Of a DNA stretch of 5,735 nucleotides, positions 1 to 5,735 are shown piece by piece (positions within the stretch are counted from its first letter, which is position 1; every line of letters begins with the position of its first letter). This DNA is from an uncultured Gemmatimonadota bacterium (GTDB lineage Bacteria; Gemmatimonadota; Gemmatimonadetes; Gemmatimonadales; GWC2-71-9). A program made the translations under genes and the position numbers. The notes below the pieces were generated by a model. The model searched no databases. It saw only the letters and a list, made by a program, of their open reading frames with translations, and was not told where the DNA came from. The stretch spans positions 1 through 5,735 of the forward strand of contig CAMLHP010000131.1 in assembly GCA_946479805.1 (NCBI GenBank), given 5' to 3'.

Positions 1-189
1 CTCGACGTACTCCTCGGCGCTGAACCGCTTGTGGCGGCCGCACTCGGGGCAGACGCTGAGCGCCTTCTCGAACTTTTCGCGAAGGTCCACGTGCCCGCAC
101 TGCTCGCACTTCTCCCAGGCGTCGGGTGGAATCTCGAGGCGTTCGCGCTGGGAGGCGCGGGGCTTCTTCTCCTTCTTGAACCAGGCCAT
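1..189 (-). CDS. accD: Acetyl-CoA carboxylase carboxyltransferase subunit beta, N-terminal part (3' end outside window)
   Basis: This gene encodes the beta subunit of the carboxyltransferase half of acetyl-CoA carboxylase. With AccA it moves the carboxyl group from carboxybiotin to acetyl-CoA to give malonyl-CoA, the first committed step of fatty acid synthesis, in the cytoplasm. Only the first 63 codons are in the window, open to the edge; family members are usually about 280-300 residues. The fragment begins MAWFKKEKKPR and carries the AccD-specific four-cysteine zinc ribbon: C28-x2-C31 and C47-x2-C50, in the contexts KCEQCG and VCPECG. An Ile-Pro segment precedes the first Cys pair and a Phe-Ser-Ala segment follows the second, as in E. 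coli AccD. The ATG at 187-189 gives the expected family N-terminus; upstream there is only a weak GAG-type ribosome site. The crotonase-like catalytic domain lies beyond the window. It is co-directional with rodA but separated by 135 bases, so it could be read through from the rod operon or have its own promoter; I see no clear -35/-10 pair. Confidence 0.93.
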   Translation of the reverse strand, partial: MAWFKKEKKPRASQRERLEIPPDAWEKCEQCGHVDLREKFEKALSVCPECGRHKRFSAEEYVE

Positions 190-227
190 CCGGTAAATCT
201 CGCAGGCTCAGGGGCATGGCGCCAGAG

Positions 228-321
228 GTCACGAGTCGCAAGTCGCAAGACGCGACACCCGGATCCCAAGCGGCAAGGCATCTCGTGACTCGTAGCTCGC
301 GACTCGTGACTCGCGACTCGG
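228..321. repeat. Inverted array of 7-base repeats in the rodA-accD gap
   Basis: The right arm (280-321) is six back-to-back heptamers close to GACTCGY: atctcgt, gactcgt, agctcgc, gactcgt, gactcgc, gactcgg. The left arm (231-258) is four heptamers of the reverse-complement type: acgagtc, gcaagtc, gcaagac, gcgacac. A perfect 12-base inverted match pairs 228-239 with 299-310, with 59 bases between. The rest of the arms pair imperfectly in the same register around a loop of about 21 bases (259-279). The array ends 3 bases before the rodA stop codon. In the sense of transcription no T-run follows the stem, so it is not a standard Rho-independent terminator. It could be an intergenic repeat element, an RNA structure that sets accD levels relative to the rod genes, or a protein-binding site. 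The function is unknown. Confidence 0.75.
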
Positions 322-324
322 TGC

Positions 325-1566
325 TCAGATATCGGTGTAGCCTGCCAGCCTGGCGTCCCACGATGCGCGGAGGGCCAGCCCCAGGCAGATGGAGCAGATG
401 ATGAAGAATGACCCGCCATAGGAGAAGAACGGCAGCGGAATGCCGGTGATGGGCATGAGGTTGACCGTCATGCCCACGTTCTCGAAGACGTGGGTGATCC
501 ACAGCCCCAGTATCCCGAACACCACCAGGCTGCTGAACGGGTCGGCCGCCCGGCGCGCTACCCGCACGAGGATAAGGAACAGCGTCAGGAAGAGCAGCAG
601 TGCCAGCAGCACGCCGACGAAGCCGAGTTCCTCTCCCACGACCGAGAAGACGAAGTCGGTGTGCTGTTCCGGCAGGAATGCGAGCCGCTTCTGGGGGCCA
701 TCGGTGTAGCCGGCCCCGAACCACCCTCCCGAGCCGATGGCGGTCTTGGACTGGATGAGGTGATATCCTGCGCCGCGGGGATCCGCCTCCGGGTTGAGGA
801 ACGAGATCAGCCGGTTCTGCTGGTACGACGCCAGCCGGTTCCAAAGCACCAGCGCTCCGACACCAGTGGCGAAGTTGAGCCCCACCACCGCGACCGATTC
901 CCAGATGTACGGCCGCCACACCAGCATCAGCACCACCACGAGGACGATCCATACAAGCCACGACCACGTGGTGGCCGCGGCTATCAGGCTAACCGCCGGC
1001 GACACAACCATGAACAGCAGCCGGGGCCTGACCCCCGCCCAGTACAGCATCGCGAAGAAGATGCCGATGAACACGAGGGCGCTGCCGAGGTCGGGCTGTG
1101 CCATTACCAGCAGGAAGGGGATGCCGATGATCATCCCTGAAGGCCATAGGTCGCGCAGTGTCCTGGGAGGTTCCTTCAGGGACGAGAGATGCCGCGCCAG
1201 CATCAGCACCGTCACCAGCTTGGCAAATTCCGCCGGCTGGCCGATGCGCATCCCTCCGACGGCGAGCCAGCTCTTGGTGCCGGCCGCGGTGCCGGCGCCG
1301 GTGCCGATGAACAACACCGCGACCAGCAGGAGCATGCCCAGCACATATGCCGCCGGGGCCATCCACTCGATGAAGCGGAACGAAGTCTTGAACGCAGCAA
1401 AGCCGGCCACCAGCCCCACCCCGATCCACACGAACTGCCGCATCCAGACGCCCTCGGCGTTGGTGACGACATCAGTCTGCCCGGCGCTGTAGAGGATCAG
1501 CATGCCGTAGGCGATGAGCAGGAGCGCCACGCCGAGCAGCGCCCGGTCCAGGCGTCCTGGGGTCAT
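325..1566 (-). CDS. rodA: RodA, SEDS-family peptidoglycan glycosyltransferase of the elongasome
   Basis: RodA is the membrane glycosyltransferase that polymerises lipid II into glycan strands during side-wall growth, in complex with PBP2. The product is 413 residues, typical for the family, and strongly hydrophobic with about ten membrane segments, the first at about 9-28. SEDS signatures seen in order are TKSW (97-100) followed by RIGQPAEFAKL (107-117), AQPDLGSAL (156-164), FLPEQHTDF (297-305) and EELG (312-315). A long C-terminal block at about 362-386 ends in PLPFFSYGGS. D304 in the HTDF motif corresponds to the essential Asp of characterised RodA proteins. The start is the ATG at 1564-1566. 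Its first four bases overlap the end of mrdA as ATGA, so translation is probably coupled to PBP2, which fits their 1:1 complex. The Shine-Dalgarno is weak, also consistent with coupling. RodA is preferred over FtsW because of the mre/mrdA neighbours; no division genes are adjacent. Confidence 0.97.
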   Translation of the reverse strand: MTPGRLDRALLGVALLLIAYGMLILYSAGQTDVVTNAEGVWMRQFVWIGVGLVAGFAAFKTSFRFIEWMAPAAYVLGMLLLVAVLFIGTGAGTAAGTKSWLAVGGMRIGQPAEFAKLVTVLMLARHLSSLKEPPRTLRDLWPSGMIIGIPFLLVMAQPDLGSALVFIGIFFAMLYWAGVRPRLLFMVVSPAVSLIAAATTWSWLVWIVLVVVLMLVWRPYIWESVAVVGLNFATGVGALVLWNRLASYQQNRLISFLNPEADPRGAGYHLIQSKTAIGSGGWFGAGYTDGPQKRLAFLPEQHTDFVFSVVGEELGFVGVLLALLLFLTLFLILVRVARRAADPFSSLVVFGILGLWITHVFENVGMTVNLMPITGIPLPFFSYGGSFFIICSICLGLALRASWDARLAGYTDI

Positions 1567-3449
1567 CGCGGCGGCTCGGGCTGGATCGGGCTCGAGTCGG
1601 GAGTAGCCGGTGGAATCGGCCGGGGACCGGAGTCGGTGGTCTCGATGGCGCGGGGCGCACTGTCACGCACCACGGGCGTGAGCGGAAGGTAGGGCCTGAC
1701 GCCGGACGTGTCCGGCCCAAGCACATAGCGTGAGAGCGCCTGGGCCACATAGGGCGCCACCCACGAGCCGTGCTCGGCGGCTTCCATTATGGAGCCGATC
1801 ACCAGAACGGGATGATCCGCCGGCGCAAAGCCGATGAACCAGCCGTGGTCCGCACCATGTGCGTTCTGGGCGGTGCCGGTCTTCCCGCCCATGCTCAGTG
1901 CGCGCTGGCGCGAGGCGGCCGCGGTGCCAGCCTGGACCACTTCAATGAGCGAGTGGCGGAGCCCCACCAGCTGCTCCTCGTCCAGGCCCAGGTCGTGCCT
2001 CGTGGCGTCACGCTGCGCCACCACAAAGGGTGCCACTTCGACGCCGTCACCCGCCATGGCAGCATAGAATTGCACCATGTTCATCAACGTCTGGGTGTTC
2101 TCACCCTGGCCGATGGAGAAGTTGAGCGTGGTCGCAGGAGCGCTCCAGTTGCGCGGACCGTAGCGGTCGTCGAAGTACTCCAGCGTACCGGGGTAGAACG
2201 ACGCCCACTCGCTCGGCAGGTCCACTCCGCTCCTGCCGGAGAATCCCATGGTGACGCCGTCTTCCAGCATGTTGGCCAGGCCGATCCGGAGTCCCAGCTG
2301 GTAGAAGTAGACATCGCAGCTCTGCGCCACCGCGCCGACCAGGTCGAGGCTCCCGTGCCCTTCCTTCTTCCAGCAGCGGAAGTAGCGGTTGCCCAGCTGG
2401 TAGCCGCCAGTGCAGGCCAGCGGCATCCGAGTGCGCATGCCCACCAGGCCTCGCTTGAGCCCCATCGCGGCGGTGGCCAGCTTGAACGGCGACGCCGGCG
2501 GGTAGCCACCGTTGATGGCGCGATTGAGTAGCGGCTTGTCCGGATCGTCGTTGAGCGCGCGCCACTCGCGCGAGGAGATGCCGCCCACGAAAAGGTTGGG
2601 ATCGTAGGAGGGAGCGGAGTAGAGCGCGCGAATCTCGCCCTTAGGGGTCATGGCGATCATCGCACCGCGAACACCCGGAGGCCAGATGCTGTCGATGAAC
2701 CGCTGCAGGTCGAGGTCTATCGTGGTCTGGAGCGGCGCTCCCTGTACCGGAGGCAGCCTGCCGGTCGGGACATCATCCCTCACCAGCCGCCCCCGGGCGT
2801 TCACTTCGACATACCGGACGCCGGTCTCGCCTCGAACAACGCTGTCGTAGGAGCGCTCGAGTCCCGCCTTCCCCACTATGGAGCCAGCCACCGCACCGGG
2901 GTAGCGTTCCTCATCGAGGTCGCGCTCGTTGACCTCGCCCACATACCCAACGAGGTGCGCCACTGCCCTGCCCTGGGGATAGAAACGCTTCGGTTCCGAC
3001 TGGATGATGAGGCCCGGCAGCACCGGCCGATGTTCCTCGACTCGGGACATCGTGGCGAAGGACGCGTCACCCAGCACCAGCACCGGCTGGTACCGCGCCG
3101 TGCCCCAGCGGTCGGCGATGTCCTCCCGATCGGCGCTATCGATGGGAACCACGGCGGAGAAACGCTCCAGCACTGCGCGCAAGCTGTCGCGCGAGGGGGC
3201 GAACAGCTTGATGGCAAACCCCGGCAGGTTCTCGGCGATGACCTCGCCCTTGCGGTCGAGGATCGGCCCGCGGGGCGGCTCAAGCGGTATCGGACGGAGG
3301 CGATTTGTCTCGGCGCGAAGCTGGTAACGGTCGTGCTGCAGGATCTGGGTCCGGAAGAACGCCCCGATGAGCACAAGGAACACGAACGACAGCAGGAACC
3401 GCGCGGCCGTCGCCCTCTGGCGCAACTGGTAGGAATCGAAGCCGCTCAT
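1563..3449 (-). CDS. mrdA: Penicillin-binding protein 2 (peptidoglycan D,D-transpeptidase, elongasome)
   Basis: PBP2 crosslinks new glycan strands made by RodA on the outer face of the inner membrane. The 628-residue product has a short cytoplasmic start and one membrane anchor (about 16-34). The pedestal domain begins with PPRGPILDRKGEVIAENLPG (58-77), the usual class B PBP signature, and the transpeptidase domain runs from about 255 to 580. The catalytic triad of motifs is present: S320-x-x-K323 (SPFK), S377-C-D379 (the SxD variant typical of PBP2) and K523-T-G. A CTGGY...RCWKKEGHG segment (346-366) is typical of PBP2. The last 40 residues are a Pro/Ser-rich tail, probably disordered. An in-frame ATG 21 codons upstream (3510-3512) would overlap mreD by about 60 bases and add a non-hydrophobic leader. 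The ATG at 3447-3449 is chosen because it has a GAGG ribosome site 6 bases upstream and sits 1 base after the mreD stop. The residues around the active serine differ from the common PGSTFK. FtsI/PBP3 is unlikely given the SxD motif and the context. Confidence 0.96.
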   Translation of the reverse strand: MSGFDSYQLRQRATAARFLLSFVFLVLIGAFFRTQILQHDRYQLRAETNRLRPIPLEPPRGPILDRKGEVIAENLPGFAIKLFAPSRDSLRAVLERFSAVVPIDSADREDIADRWGTARYQPVLVLGDASFATMSRVEEHRPVLPGLIIQSEPKRFYPQGRAVAHLVGYVGEVNERDLDEERYPGAVAGSIVGKAGLERSYDSVVRGETGVRYVEVNARGRLVRDDVPTGRLPPVQGAPLQTTIDLDLQRFIDSIWPPGVRGAMIAMTPKGEIRALYSAPSYDPNLFVGGISSREWRALNDDPDKPLLNRAINGGYPPASPFKLATAAMGLKRGLVGMRTRMPLACTGGYQLGNRYFRCWKKEGHGSLDLVGAVAQSCDVYFYQLGLRIGLANMLEDGVTMGFSGRSGVDLPSEWASFYPGTLEYFDDRYGPRNWSAPATTLNFSIGQGENTQTLMNMVQFYAAMAGDGVEVAPFVVAQRDATRHDLGLDEEQLVGLRHSLIEVVQAGTAAASRQRALSMGGKTGTAQNAHGADHGWFIGFAPADHPVLVIGSIMEAAEHGSWVAPYVAQALSRYVLGPDTSGVRPYLPLTPVVRDSAPRAIETTDSGPRPIPPATPDSSPIQPEPPR

Positions 3450-3450
3450 G

Positions 3451-3948
3451 CTATGCCTCGAGCCGGACGCCCATCCATTCGCGCACCACGAAGATGACGA
3501 CCACTCCGGCAATGGCGGTCGTCAGCCCCTGCAGCAGCCCGCCGACGAGGGCCTCATACTGCACTGCGCCTCGTCCAAGGCCGCCCAGCAGGGCGACGAG
3601 CACGTTGCGGACCCAGCACGCCCCCAGGAAAAGGCCCAGGTGCACCAGATAGTTCTCCCCGAAGAATACCACGCGCGACCACGCCGCCAGGTAGCCCACT
3701 ACGGCGTGGGCCAGCATACCGGCACCGATATTCACCGGCGTGAGTGCGTCCGACACCAGCCCCACCACCAGGCCCGCCAGCGCGGCGACTCCCGGCCGGC
3801 TCACCATGGCGATGACCAGCAGCAGGATGAGCAGGAAGTCGGGCGCAAACCGGGTGTCCCACAACCTGGGCCGGACATAGAACTGCAGCAGGATGAGCAG
3901 CGCAGACACTATCGCAAGGCTCAGCCGGCTTCCGCGCGGAAGCATCAT
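3451..3948 (-). CDS. mreD: MreD, integral membrane rod-shape-determining protein
   Basis: MreD is a small inner-membrane protein that binds MreC and helps link the MreB filament to the periplasmic wall synthases. The 165-residue product matches the usual length (about 160-180) and is almost entirely hydrophobic. About six membrane helices are visible, near 9-26, 34-50, 53-70, 75-95, 101-121 and 135-155. The segment GLVVGLVSDALTP (59-71) followed by a Gly-rich helix is the most conserved MreD feature. A longer open frame reaches 4011, but its extra 21 residues are an Arg/Gly-rich shadow of the MreC tail. The ATG at 3946-3948 is chosen because GGAGG lies 7 bases upstream and the codon overlaps the mreC stop as ATGA. 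A second ATG follows immediately (3943-3945) and could also be used. MreD sequences are poorly conserved, so the call rests on length, topology and position between mreC and mrdA. Confidence 0.92.
   Translation of the reverse strand: MMLPRGSRLSLAIVSALLILLQFYVRPRLWDTRFAPDFLLILLLVIAMVSRPGVAALAGLVVGLVSDALTPVNIGAGMLAHAVVGYLAAWSRVVFFGENYLVHLGLFLGACWVRNVLVALLGGLGRGAVQYEALVGGLLQGLTTAIAGVVVIFVVREWMGVRLEA
3456..3459 (-). promoter_or_regulatory. Ribosome binding site of mrdA
   Basis: On the minus strand GAGG lies 6 bases before the ATG at 3449 and inside the last codons of mreD. It supports this start over the in-frame ATG at 3512. Confidence 0.65.
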
Positions 3949-4934
3949 GGCGCCGCCTCCACCGCCCCTTCGGCCCCGCGTGCGGCGCGAGCTGCCGAGT
4001 CGCGAATCCACGCCTTCACCGAGTCTGCGATCCTCACGCGGCGGGTGCTGTCGCCCCGTGCCACCTCCGCGAGCGAATCCTCGCGAACTGCGGCCAGGAT
4101 CGAATCAGCAGGGAATGCCTGCTCCAGAATGCTGTCCGCCCCGGTGAGGATCATCACGTGCGCCGCCACGCCGGGGCGCGCGGCGGGTTCCAGCCCGTAC
4201 ACCCGTTCCCAGCCCTGTTGCTCGCGGGCCACCCCTCGCACGGTCCCGACAGGGATGCCCTTGGGATAGACGCCGCCCAGCCCGGACGACAGCACCAGCG
4301 TGCCGGGCACGAGGGTGTCGCGGTAGCTCGCCGCACGGAACTCGAGTCCCGCCTCGCTGGAGGTGGTGGCGAGCGACGGCGCCACCACGCCCGCGACCCG
4401 GCCGTCCTCGGTGAAGGCACTGACCCGGAAGTCAGGATGGGCCCAGGTCATCACGGCGGATGACCCCGGCCCGACGTTGGCCACGGCGCCGATGAGCCCT
4501 TCCGGCGCGACCACCGGCTGGAACGGCGCGATCCCGCGCGCGCTGCCCGCATTGACCAGCAGCATCCTGCCATCGCTGGCCTGGCTCTGGTGCAGCACTT
4601 CGGCGGCAACGAATCCCGCCGGCAGTCGCGTCGACAGGGTCAGCAGCTGGCGGAGCCGGGCATTCTCCGCCCGAAGCACCGGGAGGCCCTGCGCCGCGAG
4701 CGCGGCGGTATCGCGCTCGGCCGACACTTCCTGAAAGCGGGAGCGGCTGGTGCGGCCCAGCTCGGCCTCGGTCTGGAGCCACACGAGAGGAGCAAGAACG
4801 GTTGAACGGAGCGCGCCGGCCACACTCTGGCCGGCGCTGTCAGGGAGCAAGAGCATGAGGAGGGAGACGGCGATGCACCCGAGGAGCATCACCGTGTCGC
4901 GCCGGGAATCCGAGTGATCCGACGCTCGCAGCAT
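3945..4934 (-). CDS. mreC: MreC, rod-shape-determining membrane-anchored scaffold
   Basis: MreC is a bitopic inner-membrane protein whose periplasmic part binds and activates PBP2 and so connects MreB/MreD with RodA-PBP2. From the ATG at 4932-4934 the product is 329 residues. It has a short basic cytoplasmic start, one membrane helix (about 15-31), and a predicted coiled coil (about 55-103) rich in Glu, Arg, Leu and Ala. The paired beta-barrel core (about 105-262) includes LLVNAGSARGI and the GLIGAVANVGPGSSAV stretch typical of the family. A charged tail of about 65 residues follows the core. In the tail the pair Asp-Ser recurs at 267, 277, 286, 295, 304 and 312, about every nine residues, which is not part of the conserved MreC fold. 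The start is ambiguous: the mreB stop is followed at once by GTG (4935-4937) and then ATG, with only a weak AGG upstream. ATG is chosen for codon preference and spacing of 8 bases; GTG would add one residue. The 3' end overlaps mreD by 4 bases. Confidence 0.95.
   Translation of the reverse strand: MLRASDHSDSRRDTVMLLGCIAVSLLMLLLPDSAGQSVAGALRSTVLAPLVWLQTEAELGRTSRSRFQEVSAERDTAALAAQGLPVLRAENARLRQLLTLSTRLPAGFVAAEVLHQSQASDGRMLLVNAGSARGIAPFQPVVAPEGLIGAVANVGPGSSAVMTWAHPDFRVSAFTEDGRVAGVVAPSLATTSSEAGLEFRAASYRDTLVPGTLVLSSGLGGVYPKGIPVGTVRGVAREQQGWERVYGLEPAARPGVAAHVMILTGADSILEQAFPADSILAAVREDSLAEVARGDSTRRVRIADSVKAWIRDSAARAARGAEGAVEAAP
3956..3960 (-). promoter_or_regulatory. Ribosome binding site of mreD
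   Basis: On the minus strand a perfect GGAGG sits 7 bases before the ATG at 3948, inside the 3' end of mreC. It is the strongest ribosome site in the window and decides the mreD start against the longer frame beginning at 4011. Confidence 0.75.
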
Positions 4935-4937
4935 CAC

Positions 4938-5735
4938 TCAGACCTGGAGAACGCTCTTGTACTTCTCGTAGTCGTCAAGGATGTGGCCGGTGCCGCGGAC
5001 GACACAGGTGAGCGGATCATCGTCCACGTGAATCGGCAGCCCGGTCTCCTGGGCCAGCAGGATGTCGAGGCCCCGGATCAGCGCCCCGCCGCCGGTCATC
5101 ACGATGCCGCGATCGACGATGTCGCTCGCCAGCTCGGGCGGCGTGATCTCCAGGGCGCGTCGCACGGCATCGACTATCTGCTGCACCGGCTCCTGCACCG
5201 CCTCGCGAATCTCGGACGAATGCACCCGCACCGTCTTGGGGATGCCGGACACGAGGTCGCGCCCCTTCACTTCCATCTCGCGCTCGTCGCCGGTGGGAGC
5301 AGCCGAGCCGATCTTTATCTTGATCTGCTCGGCGGTCGACTCTCCCACCAGCAGGTTGTAGTTCTTGCGCATGAACTGGACGATGGCCTGGTCCAGCTCG
5401 TCGCCGCCCACCCGGATCGAAGTGTCGGACACGATGCCGCTGAGGGCGATGACCGCAATCTCGGTGGTGCCGCCACCGATATCGATGACCATGTTGCCCG
5501 TGGGCGTCTCCACCGGGAGCCGCACGCCGATCGCCGCCGCCATCGGCTCCGCCACCATCAGCACCTGCTTGGCTCCCGCGGTCTCGGCCGAATCGCGCAC
5601 CGCACGCCGCTCCACTTCGGTGATGCCCGACGGTACGCACACTATGACTTTGGGCTTCACCCGGAAGAAGTGCTTGTCGATGATGGTCTTGAGGAAGTAG
5701 CGCAGCATCTTCTCGGTGACGTCGAAGTCGGCGAT
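4938..5735 (-). CDS. mreB: MreB, actin-like cell-shape protein (5' end outside window)
   Basis: MreB is the bacterial actin homologue. It forms ATP-dependent filaments under the inner membrane and orients RodA-PBP2 wall synthesis around the cell. The window holds the last 265 codons; the frame is open to the edge, and the family's usual length of about 340-350 implies roughly 80 missing residues, including the phosphate-1 loop. Visible parts, numbered from the window edge, are IADFDVTEKML (1-11), VCVPSGITEVERRA (32-45) and EPMAAAIG (63-70). The phosphate-2 loop DIGGGTTE is at 85-92, followed by the long interdomain region with VGGDELD and the GESTAEQIKIKIGSA stretch, and the adenosine motif MTGGGAL at 213-219. 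The Met at 5706-5708 is internal and not the real start, because the IADF segment upstream is conserved in MreB. Codon use matches the downstream genes. This is the first visible gene of the rod operon, and any promoter lies outside the window. Confidence 0.98.
   Translation of the reverse strand: MADFDVTEKMLRYFLKTIIDKHFFRVKPKVIVCVPSGITEVERRAVRDSAETAGAKQVLMVAEPMAAAIGVRLPVETPTGNMVIDIGGGTTEIAVIALSGIVSDTSIRVGGDELDQAIVQFMRKNYNLLVGESTAEQIKIKIGSAAPTGDEREMEVKGRDLVSGIPKTVRVHSSEIREAVQEPVQQIVDAVRRALEITPPELASDIVDRGIVMTGGGALIRGLDILLAQETGLPIHVDDDPLTCVVRGTGHILDDYEKYKSVLQV

Noticed and set aside
31..288. Plus-strand frame of 85 codons over the accD start and gap
   Set aside because: The opposite strand encodes the AccD zinc ribbon, and the last third of the frame is the heptamer array.
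228..310. Rho-independent terminator after rodA
   Set aside because: The inverted repeat has a 59-base spacer between its perfect arms, and no T-run follows in the direction of transcription.
228..321. CRISPR array
   Set aside because: The units are only 7 bases, directly abutting, and have no spacers.
190..324. accD promoter
   Set aside because: I could not find a convincing -35/-10 pair on the minus strand in this gap, so none is called, though one could exist.
490..1492. Overlapping plus-strand frames of 216 and 232 codons opposite rodA
   Set aside because: They are antisense to a full-length RodA with intact motifs. The composition is typical of reverse-frame shadows in GC-rich DNA.
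1770..2531. Plus-strand frame of 253 codons opposite mrdA
   Set aside because: It is antisense to the PBP2 transpeptidase domain, whose motifs are intact, and shows no domain or convincing ribosome site.
3448..4269. Plus-strand open frame of 273 codons opposite mreD and mreC
   Set aside because: It is antisense to two well-recognised genes, is rich in His, Gln and Arg as expected for a shadow of GC-rich hydrophobic codons, and has no recognisable domain.

Overview
The window is a GC-rich bacterial segment in which every supported gene lies on the minus strand. Read in the direction of transcription (right to left) the order is mreB (5' end outside the window), mreC, mreD, mrdA (PBP2), rodA, then, after a 135-base gap, the start of accD (3' end outside the window). 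The long plus-strand reading frames are shadows of these genes. No tRNA, rRNA, insertion sequence, CRISPR array or phage gene is visible.

The first five genes encode the core of the rod-shape (Rod/elongasome) machinery. MreB is the actin-like filament, MreC and MreD are its membrane partners, PBP2 is the transpeptidase and RodA is the SEDS glycosyltransferase that polymerises lipid II. The genes are packed end to end. mreC starts directly after the mreB stop, mreD overlaps mreC by 4 bases, mrdA starts 1 base after the mreD stop, and rodA overlaps mrdA by 4 bases. This packing points to one translationally coupled mRNA. Only the rodA-accD gap is non-coding, and it holds an unusual array of 7-base repeats arranged as two inverted arms. 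accD encodes the beta carboxyltransferase subunit of acetyl-CoA carboxylase, so phospholipid precursor supply sits immediately downstream of wall elongation.

The cell is an elongating bacterium with a peptidoglycan wall. The high GC, the gene order, and the Asp-Ser repeat tail of MreC together suggest Gemmatimonadota or a related environmental phylum. That is an inference from general familiarity, not from a search.

This is essentially a conserved housekeeping locus. I see no convincing undescribed system. The points most worth a second look are the inverted heptamer array at about 228-321, the periodic Asp-Ser tail of MreC, and the unusual active-site context and Cys/His cluster of PBP2.
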